A stretch of 51,507 nt of DNA, from NCBI RefSeq assembly GCF_946885885.1, contig NZ_CAMPHN010000011.1, forward strand, positions 1-51,507, written 5' to 3'. The translations under genes were made by a program, and so were the position numbers. The notes under the pieces are model-generated. The model was not told the DNA's origin, searched no databases, and saw only the letters and a program-made list of their open reading frames with translations. The DNA is from an uncultured Pseudomonas sp. GTDB lineage: Bacteria; Pseudomonadota; Gammaproteobacteria; Pseudomonadales; Pseudomonadaceae. Positions 10,101 through 22,100 of the stretch are shown piece after piece (the first letter of the stretch is position 1; the number at the start of each line of letters is the position of its first letter).

Positions 10101-13100
10101 TCGCCATCGGTATCGGCATTACGCGGCAGGGTGCCGGCCTGGAACTCCTCCAGGTTGGTCAGGCCATCGTTATCGGTATCGTCCGCGGCGTTGAGGTTGA
10201 GCAGATTATGGTCGACCTCGAATTTGTCCGGCATGCCGTCGTCGTCGCTGTCTTGCTTCAGCGGATCGGTGCCATGGGTATGGATTTCGACATAGTCGTC
10301 CAGACCGTCATCATCGCTGTCGGCTTTGTTCGGATGGGTGCCACGACTGATCTCATCCTGATCGAGAATACGATCCAAATCCGTATCGCGAGTCAGCGGG
10401 CTGGACAGATGCACCAGCACTTCGTCGCCATCGTTTAGACCATCGCCATCGCTATCCGCCACGCGCGGATGGCTACCCGCTTCTTGCTCTTGCAGGTTAT
10501 TCAGGCCATCGTCATCGCTATCCAGTTGTGCCTGACCATCGTCGGTTTTCGCATCGAAGCCATAGCGAATCTCGAAGCCATCGGACAGGCCATCGCCATC
10601 GCTATCGGCATTGCTTGGATCCAAGCCCAGCGGCACTTCATCGGCATCGGCGATGCCATCCAGATCGGTATCGACCTGGGTGGTCCAGTTGGCGATATCG
10701 CGGTGCTCTTCGACGGTCAGGTTCTGCTCTTCGAAGTTGGTCGCCGATAGCTCCTCGAGGATGCGCTCGACCTCGGCCCGGCTGCTGTTCTGCACGGCGT
10801 AATGCAGCAATGCCTTGCGACTGCGCGGCGGCACGGTCAGCGAATAGGTGACCGAATAATTGTTCGGGTTAGCCGTCGCCACACTCGGCTGAACCGGCGC
10901 GCTTAGCCCGCCGAATAGAATACCGGAGGCGGTACGGCCGCCATTGTCGGTCGCGTCGTCGGTAACCAGATAACGGTCGAGAGCGTTGAATACTTGGTCG
11001 CCCGAGGAGGTCGTCACTATGCGTCGACTATCGTTATAGAAGTTACCCAGGATACGCACAGGCACGGTCACGGCCTGATCGCTAGTGTTCTCGAACAGAT
11101 CAAGATAGCGGGCATAGCTCTGGCCGGCCGGGACATGGATCTTGCGGCTCACCCGCACGGCCCCCATCTGTCTCTCGGGCAGGGTCAGCTCACGACCGGC
11201 CAGACGCAACAGGTAGGGATACGGTGAATCGTTGGTGTAGTAAGAGCCATTAACCTGCATGTACTGAGCATTGCTAAACCCGTAGTTGGTACCGGTCTGT
11301 ACGTTGCCGTAATAGGTATAGAAATCCCAACGCTGCTGGTTATTTAGCGTTTTATTCAGGTTCTGCTCACGGGCTTCATAGGCCAGATGGCGGGCCTGGA
11401 TTGGGTTGAATGCACGACGCCCCTCGGCCGCCAGCACCAGATCACCGACATCCACGGTGCCGCCGCGCACCGGCTCGAAAACTGGACTCAGTGCCGTTAG
11501 CGTCTGGGCCCCGAAGCGTGCAGTGGCTTTGACCTGCGGGTCGAGCAATACCGTGCTGGCGGCAACTGCGAAACGACCTTGGCTGTCGGTGGTCACTGCT
11601 TCAGCACTGCCGGAAGTTTGCCAGCTATGGGTGAAGTCGATCTCATCAACAAAGGTCCAATTGCCATTGGCCTTAAGTGTTACCCGCACATAACGGCTGT
11701 TCAAATTGAGGCCGCTGAGATCCAGCGTGCGACGTGAACTCATTGAGCTGTTGCTAGTGCTATTAGCACTGCTGACCGGAACAGAAAGGCTGCCCGCGGC
11801 CACCCACGCTTCACCGACTTTCTGGTACACCTCAACCGAAGGCAGTACAACATTGCTAGTGTTGTCTTGGCTTGCGCCGATTTGGATACCATCGATTAAA
11901 ACGGTGCGGCCAAAATCGAAGTCGATGTTGATTGTTGGCTTGCTATTCCAGCCTAGCCATTCATACGCAGTACCCTGACCTAGATCCACGTTAAAGCCAG
12001 CCACGCCAAGCTGATTGTCGTTCAGCTGCATGCCTGAATTATCGTTGTAGTTAGAGCTGGAGTACGGAAGCTGGTCCATGACATAGCCAACCGGCACGAC
12101 AGTGCTGCTGCCCAGATCATTGACTATGGCTATCGCAGCACCCACCACAGGATTGCCAGCGCTGTCTAGTACGCGACCAACTACCTGGGTTCCGGCATCA
12201 TCGATAATGCTGAAACGCTGCACCGGGGTACGACGCTCGTTGCCATTGGTATCGACCGCGCTGACCTCAACCTGCAACTCGCTACCCTGCTCTGGCACAA
12301 CTATTACGTGCTCATAGGGCTCCGCAGTATCGACGGCAACTTCGCTGCCATTGACATAGAAGGTCACCGCAACCACCCGGCCGTTATCGCTGGCACTGGC
12401 GCGCAAACGTACCTGCTGACCATACACCAGGCTGCTACCTGCGGCCGGAGAGGTCAGGCTGACCTGCGGCAACTCATGGTCTTTTTCCAACGGCTGGCTG
12501 TCTTCGCCATCCAGTAGGCCGTCCTTGTCGGTATCGGGGTCGAGCGGATCGAGACCGGCTTGGACTTCTGCACCGTCGTTCATGCCGTCGCCATCGCTAT
12601 CCGCGACTTTGGGGTTGGTCAGGGTATCGAGCAGTTCCTGCTTATTGTTCAGACCGTCGTTGTCGTAGTCCTGATTGGCATCCGCGGCATTTTTCGGGTT
12701 GAGGATATCGGCGTAGGTGCCCTTGAGCTCGATAAAGTCGGACAGACCATCGCCATCGGTATCCGCCAAATCCGGCTTGGTCGCGTAGGTATAGATCTCT
12801 TCGTAGTCACTGATGCCGTCGTCGTCGCTGTCGGCTTTACGCGGATCGGATTTGTTAGTCGCTTCCGCATTATCCAGAACACGGTCCAGGTCAGTGTCTT
12901 CGCTTAGCGGGTCGCTATTGTGCAGGTCGACTTCAGCACCATCGAATAAGCCGTCCTCATCGCTGTCCGCCTGGCGCGGATGGGTGCCGAGCTCCTGCTC
13001 GCGCAGGTTGCTCAAACCATCGCCGTCGGTATCCAGATGCTGCTCACCCGCTACCAGCGGATTGAAGCCGTACTTGACTTCGAAGCCGTCAAGCAAACCG

Positions 13101-16100
13101 TCGCCATCGCGGTCGGCCTGGAAGGCACTGGTGCCATGGGCGTATTCGTGAATGTCCTTCAGACCGTCGTTATCGCTGTCCTTAAGCGTCAGCTCGCGCA
13201 TCATCACCAACACGTTCGGCTGATAGATGGCCAGTAACTGCTCATTGTCGCCAGGACGCCAAACTTGATTTCGGGTGTAACCGTAATACACCTGCCCCTT
13301 GCCATAAGGGTAGCGAACCGACGTGACGCGCTTGTCGGCGCGCACGCCACTGAAGGTCAACGGGACCAGATTTTCGCCCAAGGTATCCAGGCGCAGATAG
13401 GAGAGGCCAGCGTACGCCGTGCGGTGTGGCCACCAGGAACCGGATTTGCCTTCGCTGACTTCGGACCAACGCTTGAACGGAACCAAATACTGCCAACTCC
13501 CCACCCACACCGACTCGCCAGCCGGTTGACCAGGAACATCCGTCAACGGTCCATTCGTACTGTTGTATTCCTCGTTGATGAGCAGCACCCCACCCTTGTC
13601 CACGAAGTCAAATACCTTCGCACGGTTATTGGCGTATGCGCTGTTGCCGTAATAGTTGCGCGAACTGTCGACAATTAGCATATCGATCAGCGACAGGTCG
13701 AAGGTGGCGAGGTTACTCACCAATATGGGTTCATAGCCGGCACGCTCAATAACCAACCGCTGATACGGCTGCCCCGAAGACGTACTGGAGTTGAAATACC
13801 CCACCCGCACCTTAGGCGATTGCAGGGTAATGGTGCCCACATCGGTGGTGCCGCCCCAGACCGGCTCGAACTCCGCAGAAATGCTGGTTACCGCTTCATT
13901 GCCCAGTAGACCATTGGCGACAACCGCGACCTTACCCGGAGCCACAGGCACGTCGGTGATCACGAAACTGCCGTCATCCTGGCTGATGGCGGTCAGGCTA
14001 TGGGCATCGAGCTGGACACCGGCAATAGGCTGGCCACTGCTATCGAGCACACGACCTATCACCGTGGTCAACGGGTCCTCGATCAGGCTGAAGGTGTGCT
14101 CGCCGCTAGTGCCCTGGTTGTTATTGGTATCGGTGGCGACCAGCTCCAGGCGCAGGCTGTCGGCCTCGTTCGGCAGGTTCATCGCGTAGGTGAAGGGCGC
14201 GCTGCTCAGCAGGGCAATCTGTGTGCCGTTGAGACGCACCGCGACCTTGGTCACCCGGCCATCGTCCTGCAGGCTCGGGGTGATGGTCAGCCGCAGGCCC
14301 TTGATCAGCTGTTGGCCGGGCGCCGGGTTGAGCAGTTGCACAACCGGGGCCTGAGTATCCTTGACCAGCGGTTCGCCGTCTTCGTCGTCGCGCAGGCCGT
14401 CGCCGTCGGTATCGGCTTTCAGCGGATCGGTGCCGAGCTGATCGACCTCCATACCGTCCTTGAGCGTATCGCCATCGCTATCGGGATTATTGATGGTCGT
14501 GCCCAGCAGCACTTCGCGCGCGTTGCTCAGACCGTCGTTGTCCTTGTCGAGCAGGCCGTCCGCCGCTTCGCTCGGATTGAGGCCCATCTGCAATTCCAGC
14601 TGATCCGGTATGCCGTCGCCGTCGGTATCTTTCTTCAATGGCGAGGACGCTGGAATATTGCTGACTTCGGCGCCATCGGACAGGCCATCGCCGTCAGTGT
14701 CCGGATTCAGCGGATCGCTGCCGTGAGTGAGCGCTTCGCTGCCATCGGACAGGCCGTCGCCGTCGCTGTCGGCGACACGCAGCTTGGTGCCCAGTTGCGC
14801 TTCCTGGAGATTGCTCAGGCCATCGCCATCGAAATCCTCGGCACCATCCTCGATGCCATTGCCGTTGGTATCGCGCAGGGCCGGGTCAAGACCTTGGGTT
14901 TCCAATTCCAATTTGTTGTTCAGGCCATCGCCATCGAAATCGCCCAGCGGGTCGAACACTTGCAGTAGCAGGCCGTTGCCCATGACCACCGGCTTCGTCG
15001 GCGTGCCGGCAATGGTGCCGCTGAGGTTCAAAGGCAGCAGGTCGCCATCGGCGATCTGGTTGTCCGGCTGGCTGAAGAACGTCGGCACGACGAGCTGACG
15101 AGTCGGGCCGTAATACCAGTTGAAGCCCAGACTCTGACCACCCAGCTCCGCCCGGCCATTGCTGACGTTCGGCCAATACAGATCGCTATTGCTCGCAATC
15201 AGCATTGGGACGTTATACGTCTGGCCGGCCAGCAGCTTGACCGGGCCGGCGACATTGAACAGGGCATGGGGGGCGCAGATTTCGCTACCTTGCTCGCGCA
15301 CTTCATCGTCGCGGGCAATGCCACGCAGGCCCGAGCCGGTGGTGTCGTAGCGGTAGCAGCGGCCCAGCACCAGCGCCTGTTGCGGTACGAAACTCAGGGT
15401 GCGGCCGTCGGCGCTCAGGCTGGCGGTACCGGCTCGCGCGGTATTGCCTTCGAAGAACTTCAGCGCCTCGCCGCTTTCCAGGCGAACCGGTTCGTCGAAC
15501 TCGAAATGAGCTCGCAATTGAGTGCCTTCGCGGGCCTCGATCACGCTGCTGATGATTTCCGGCGGCTGCACGGTAAAGCTGATACGGAATTGGCTACTCA
15601 GATCCAGTTGCGGCATGCCTTCGATAGGGCCAGCCAAACTGAGGGTGACTTCTTCGAAAGTCTCGTTGCTAACGGCCAGCCAAGCCTGGCCCTGTATCAG
15701 ATCGACGGTGGCCTCGCCCGCTTGCCCGTTGATCACAGTCGCGCCTGTCGCCCGTGCGGTTACAGCCAGATTCGCCGGTTTACCATCGATTTGGCTGATG
15801 CGGTTGCCAAAGCGGTCCTGCAGCATGACTTGCAGACGCACATCCTGCTTCACGCCGCGCGACAACACTGCACCCTCTTCCTGTACCCGGCCCTGGTCGT
15901 TGAGTAGGCGCAAGTGGCTGGCCGGCGCTGGAAGTACCGTCAGGGGCAGCGTGGTAACCGTATGGATATAACCGCGGCTGTCGTAGGTGTAGCGGATAAT
16001 ATTGCCTGCGCTACTCAACGGCAGGGTGAACTGGCCAACCTTCTCGCCAGCCTGCAGATTGAGCTGCGCCCGGCCGTCTTTGAGCGTGACTTGAACCTGC

Positions 16101-19100
16101 TCGACGGTCTGGCCATTCAGCGTGGTGCTGCCGATATTGATCCCCGCCCCCGGTTGTACATGGAAGTCGGCGGCGGGCAGGGTCAAGGCCAATACGCTGG
16201 TCTGATCGAGGCTGACGTTATTCAGCACCAGATCCTGTGCTTGCACCGTCAGGCTGACGGTATCGCCAGCAGCGACGGGCGGCAGATGACCGAGTAGCAA
16301 ATGGCGAGTTGGTCCCGGCAACAGGCTCAGATTCTTCTCGGCACGTGCAATCTGGCTGAACTGCGGCAGATCGGCCCAGAGCTGGTAATCGCCCGCCACC
16401 CGGTCGGCATTGAAAGTCAGGCTGGCATAGCCATTGGCATCGCTGGTGCTATTGCCGAGCGAGGTTACATAGCCATCGCTAAGGCGACGAACACGCCATT
16501 GCACCGTTTGCTCGGGCACCGCCCGCGAAGCGGCATCCAGCACCTGCACGCGATAGACGGGACGTTCCTGAACACGGGTCTGTTCCGGATTGTCGCTGCC
16601 TTGCAGTTGCTGGAAGCGCACCAGGTTGGGCGGCTGGTTCAACGCGATGCCGAAGTCGCGGGTGACGACCTGGCCGATGCGGTCGGTCAATTCAACCTGT
16701 AGACGGAACAGGTCGCCAGGCAATGCGGTGTCCGGCATGCGCAGGTCACGGCTGAGGTTGTTCGAGTAGCCGTTATTGCCGCAATAGAAGTTACCGTTGC
16801 TGGCCCGCAGGCAATTGAATAGTTCCTGAGGCTGATCGCCGACCAGCTGCAACACCCGTAGCGCCAGGCCACCGGTATCGTCCACAGCGTTCAGGTTATT
16901 GAGTTGTAGAGTTGCCAGCCCGCCATACACCGCCCGCGCAGGCAAATTCACCTGCATCGACTGAGCGTCGGGTGCCTTATCGCGTGTCACTTTGATTGAA
17001 ACCGGCTGCGCTTCGCTAACCTGATCGCGGCTATCGATCACCTTGACCAGGAGCGGCTGAGTCAGGCTAGTAGCGACGCGCTCGGTACGACGATCCTTGA
17101 CCGTGAATGAATGCGCATTCAGGTGCTTCTGGTTGAACGGATAGTTATCCGTGAAGCCGTTCCACTGCACCTCAACGGCTTTGATAGCGACGTCGTCTTC
17201 GGCCGTGAGGTTGATATTGAAGCTACCCTGCTCGATGACCTCAGAGGGAGCCGTAAGCGTGCCGATACCCGGGAAGGCATCATCGATCACCACTACACGC
17301 AATTCCGCGGAGGTGAGGTTGCCAGCACGGTCGCTCGCTTCGAGGGTAAAGACCTGCTCGCCCAGGGTGTTTGCAACATCCTGGTAGGCCAGTTGGTTCT
17401 TGCCGAACGCCACGGCAACCACCTTGCCATTGCGCAGCAAAGTCGCTTTATCCAGCGCGCCTTCGGCATCCGCCATCTGTGCCTTCACGGTAAATGGATA
17501 GCCACGCACCGCCTTGTTGACATCGGTAAACACCGCTTGCCCTTCATACGCCAGGCTGGCTGTCGGCGCTTTATTGTCCTGATGCCGGTAGAACCGCTTG
17601 GTTTGCGACTCCGCGCTGTTGCCGAAGACATCCACGGCGCGAACTTTGAGATATTGCCCGCTGAAGCTGGTGTCCAACGACAAGTTAGCCTGGAAGGGTT
17701 CGGCCCTGCGCAAGGCGATGCGTTGCCAAGGCCCGTTGCTGTTGGCAGAGAGCAGGAACTCGACCTGCGCCAGCGGCTGCTGGCTATCGCTGACCTGGGC
17801 GCTAACTGCAAGCGGTAATGGCAACCAGGAATGTTCTGCGAGAGTCAGAGCCACATTGAAGGGGTTGGCTACACCCTCGCCAGGTGCCAGGTAAAAATCA
17901 CGCGCAGTCGCTTCGCGAACCACACCAAAGGCGTCTTCAACACGCATGCCCAAAGCGAAGGTCTGGCCCATCGGCAAACCTGCCGGCAAACGCAAGCGCG
18001 CTTGATTCAATGCATGCTTAAGCTCGGCCACTGGCTGGCCATTGATGGTAAAGGCGACTCCACGAAGATTTTCCTCGGGTAAGCCAAGCGCCAGTGAATC
18101 GGACGGATACAAGGTGCTGCCAGCCAGAGGGGCTAATGGGGCGACGGATGCACTGCCGATACCATAAGAGAGTTCATAGATCTGAACGCCTTGGCTGCCA
18201 AGACCCAGTGCCAAACGATTGCGCTCGATAGCCAAAGCCGTAGTGCGCTGGGACAGCGGCAACACACTGCCATCGATCACCTGGCCACTAAGCGGCTCCA
18301 ACGCGGACAGGCTATAGCCCTGCGCTTGTGGCTGCTCGACCCAGAGCAACCCTGCCGCCCAGTAAAGGCTGGTGACCTTGCTGTCGCCGAGCAACTGAGT
18401 GTTCTGCTGTGTACGCAGATCGTAGCGCCAAGCGCGCTCGGCCGAGATGTAGAACAGCTGCTCGCCGTTAAAGGCCAATTGACGAGGCTCGCCGCTCAGT
18501 TGTGCGCTGAGTTCTCGTACCGGCTGCTGGATGTCGTCACGCAGGTCGACCATAAAGACTCGACCGCTTTCACTCAGCACCGCAGCTTGCATTCCATAAA
18601 CGGCCAGCTGACGCAGGTTCTCCTGTGGGCTCACCACGATTTCACGCGTGCTACTGAGCTGTTTCAATGCCGCCAGACGCAACGAGCCACCGCTGGTTGC
18701 CACCAGGTGTTCGCTGCTGACGGCCAGATCCGTAGCCGCCACCTGGCTGAATACCGTTTGCGCCGCGAGGTTGCTACGCGCAAGCGCCATTACTCGCTGT
18801 TGCTGCGCCTGCAGAACGAACCAGTAATCGCCACCCGCAGCCACTTGAGCCGCAGCTTCGCTGAACGCCTGGCCGGGATAGAGGGAGGACTGCCAATCGC
18901 CAGCGCTATCCTGACGCAACAACTGGGCGCCGAAGTTATCCGCCGCCACTATCAGTTGCCCATCGAATAACGTCAGCCCTTCGACCGAGCCACGGGTTGC
19001 CACGGTTGCGCTGCGGCTATCGTACAAAGGCTGATAACCCGCGCTACCCACTAGCGGCTGTAGAACACGGCCTTCACTGCCGCCCAACCAGAGCTTGCCA

Positions 19101-22100
19101 GAGGCCCACTGGGCCTGGTCTGGATTGGTGGCGGCAATTGGCCAGGAAGCGATGCGCTCACGCGTTGCCAGATCGACCAGTTGAACGCGATCTTTGGACA
19201 GTGCGAGCAACTGGCCCGGCAATACGAACAGACGCTCGGCGCCGCCAGTCAAGCCGCGAGAATCGCCCAGCAGATTGCCGTTCAGTTTCCATAGCCGTGC
19301 ATTGGCGTCCGTCAGGTAGATTTGCTCGCCGACATTGGTCAAACCACGCAGGCCGGTCTGGTTAAAGGTCGCCAGGGTTTGTCCGGTTGCAGAAAGCTTC
19401 AACAGCTGGTTGCCGGTCAGTACCAGGAAACCATCGCGATAAGCCAGCACCTGGCGGATATCAGCACTCAGGCTTTGCTTGCCGGCAGACTTGAGTTGAC
19501 TGCCGAGGGCATCGAACCAATAAAGATCGCTACCACTGGCGGCGAGAATGCGCTCGCCCTGTACGGCCAAATGATTCAAGGGTGCGGCGACGCCAATCTG
19601 GCCGGCAACGTTCATTTCATCCTGCGGGTCGAGCAGGCTCAGACCGAAGCCTTTGACGCTAACCAGCAGATAGCTATGTAGGTGATCCATGGCCGCGATT
19701 GCGCCCGGCAAGCGTTTGCGCAAGCCCTGCGCATCGTGCAGTTCGACACCGCGCGACAGCCAGTAACTGCCCACACGCGGCAGGAACACATCGAACGCTA
19801 CGCGCTGCGCAGCACTCTGCAAAGACCAGGCATCAACCACGCGAGCCTGCCAACGTTGCTCATGCCGATTGCCTAATTCATCGCTGAGCAAAGCTCGCAC
19901 GTGCAGCTGCGCGAGCCCAGGAGGCAAGCGCAGACTGAGCTGATCGGCGCCGCTGGCGAGCAGTTGATCGTTCTCATCCATCGCTTCCAGTGTCAGACGA
20001 TAGCCTGCGGGGTCGACGCCGCTCAGACGCAGCTCGACAAGGCTTTCGGCATACAGTTGGCTTGGCAGGCCGCTTAAGGTGAACTGCGGCAGTTGCTGCA
20101 CCGGCACCACACGCAGGTTGAGCTGCTGTTCGCTGTAGCGGAAATCGCCGGGGAAGTAGGCACGCGCACGCAGTACCAGGCTTTCCTGTACCAACACCTG
20201 TGGCAGGCGCAGGCTGAACTGGCCCTGCTGGCCGCTGGTGAGTACACGCGCCAATACCTTGCCGTTGAAGCTACGAAGCTCGACTTCCACCCATGCCGGC
20301 GCCTCGTCGACCTGATAGCCCAGAGACAAAGCGCTGCCCTCGGCGAATATCTGATTATTACCCGCACCACTCAGAGTCAGGGCAGCCAACTGCTGATTCG
20401 GCTTGCTGTGCAAGGTAATCTCGCGCGCACCCGCCGCATCCTGCCACTGGTAACGGCTATCACCGGTTTCCGGCAGGTCGAGCCAATAGAAATTCTTCTG
20501 CAAGCCAGCTATGCCGGCAAGCGCGACATCATTGCGCTGCAACTGTGCGCCTTCGCCGATGCTGCCGACAGGGAAAGCGGCCGCCAATGGCAAACGCGCA
20601 CCGGCACTGAGCACTGCGGCGTTATCCAGGCTGAGTTGGGCTGCCTGAGCTGTAGCAGCAGGCACGCTGAGCTCCAAGGTCTGCTCGCCAGCATGGTCCT
20701 GTACCCGTAGATGCAGGTTTTCCGGGGCATTGGCCAGCAGCCAGGCCCGGCCATGCGGGAAGCTCTCGCCCAGGTAGGCATCCAGTTCGCCCTGATACCA
20801 CATTGCCTGGGCGGGCAACGCATGCCCTTCGGCGTTGCGCCAGCTCACATCGGCCAAACCCAGAGCCGTCTCGGCAGATGCGGGCAGACCGCCGACCAGA
20901 ACACCGAATGGCAGTCGCTTGATCGTGGCGCTCAATTCAGCGCGCTGTGGCTCCGCCACCTGCAACGGCTCGACCACCAATTGCTGCGTGTCATCCTTGA
21001 GTTGCAGGGAGAACAGCTTGCCAGCACCGAAGGCAAGGCCCTGATAAGTGCCGGGTAAGGCACCAAGACGTTCAGTACCACGCCAAACCTGCCAGCTATC
21101 GCCATACAGCTCCTCGCTGACACGCAGCCAGGTCAACTCGCCGTCGAAGCGGGCATCGCCGACCCTGCCGAGCACCGGCAGAGTTGCACCGTCAGCCAGG
21201 CTCCAGCCATCGGCAATGCGTTGCAGACTGTGCTGCTCGACGCCCGTCGCGGTCCAGCTGAGCAGTCGATCGCCCTGCAGGATAAAGCCGAGTCGGCTTG
21301 GCAGCGCCAGCTTGGTAACACGACGCAGGGCCGGTAGCTCCTGGTCATCGAGCTGCAACAACTCCAGACCCGTAGTGGTCAGCACAGCCAGGCGTTGACC
21401 ATCTGCCTGAACTTGAAGAACTTCGTCATCCAGGCTGAGACCTACCAGTTCAGCGAAACCCTGGGCCCCAACGGCGAACCCGGATATCTGCCGACCGTGA
21501 CGGACGAACAGCAGATCGCCGCTGGCGCCGACCAGAGTACCGGCCGTAGTGCGCTCCACTGCGGCCTGCCAAGCCCCATTCTGCCAGCGCCAGAAGCGCA
21601 GGAAGTCGTCACCATCGCGGCGAATTTGCGCGACCAAACCTGTACCGCTAAAGAACAGTTGGCGCACGCGGCCACTGTCACGGCTTTCCAGCGGGCCATC
21701 CAGAGTGTTCAGGCGGTAGCCGTCGCTGCTGCGGTTCTCGACCCAGGCCAGCGCCTGGGGGTGACCTGGCAAAACCGTAAGCCGTGCAGCGCTATAGCCT
21801 TTCTCGATACTGTCGCGACGGGTTTCCGCTTGTAAATAAGCCAACTTATTCAAGCTATGGGTAGCCGTCTTCTCATGGCCCGAACGATCGCGCAAGGCCG
21901 CATCCAAACGCAATGCAGCACCATCGAAGCGGCTATTCCATACTTGCCGTACCGGGCTGAAGGCCAATCGTTCTGGAGTGGCAGTATCGTTGGGATCGAA
22001 CAGGTCGATGTTCGAGCTATCGCTGAAGTCCTGCATCGTCGCCGGAGGTGGCGCATCCACCCACAGCTGAGTACCAGACAGCAAGGTCTGCGCCGGCTGC

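Noticed and set aside
4162..14955. Tandem DNA repeats or CRISPR-like array in the TSP3 region
   Set aside because: The repetition is at the protein level (D-x-D-x-D motifs), with variable DNA and no constant repeat/spacer length.
14956..16640. Type V secretion (invasin/intimin) identity for the whole giant protein, from the invasin-like stretch
   Set aside because: No outer-membrane beta-barrel or LysM is present at either end; only isolated Big_1-like domains are seen.
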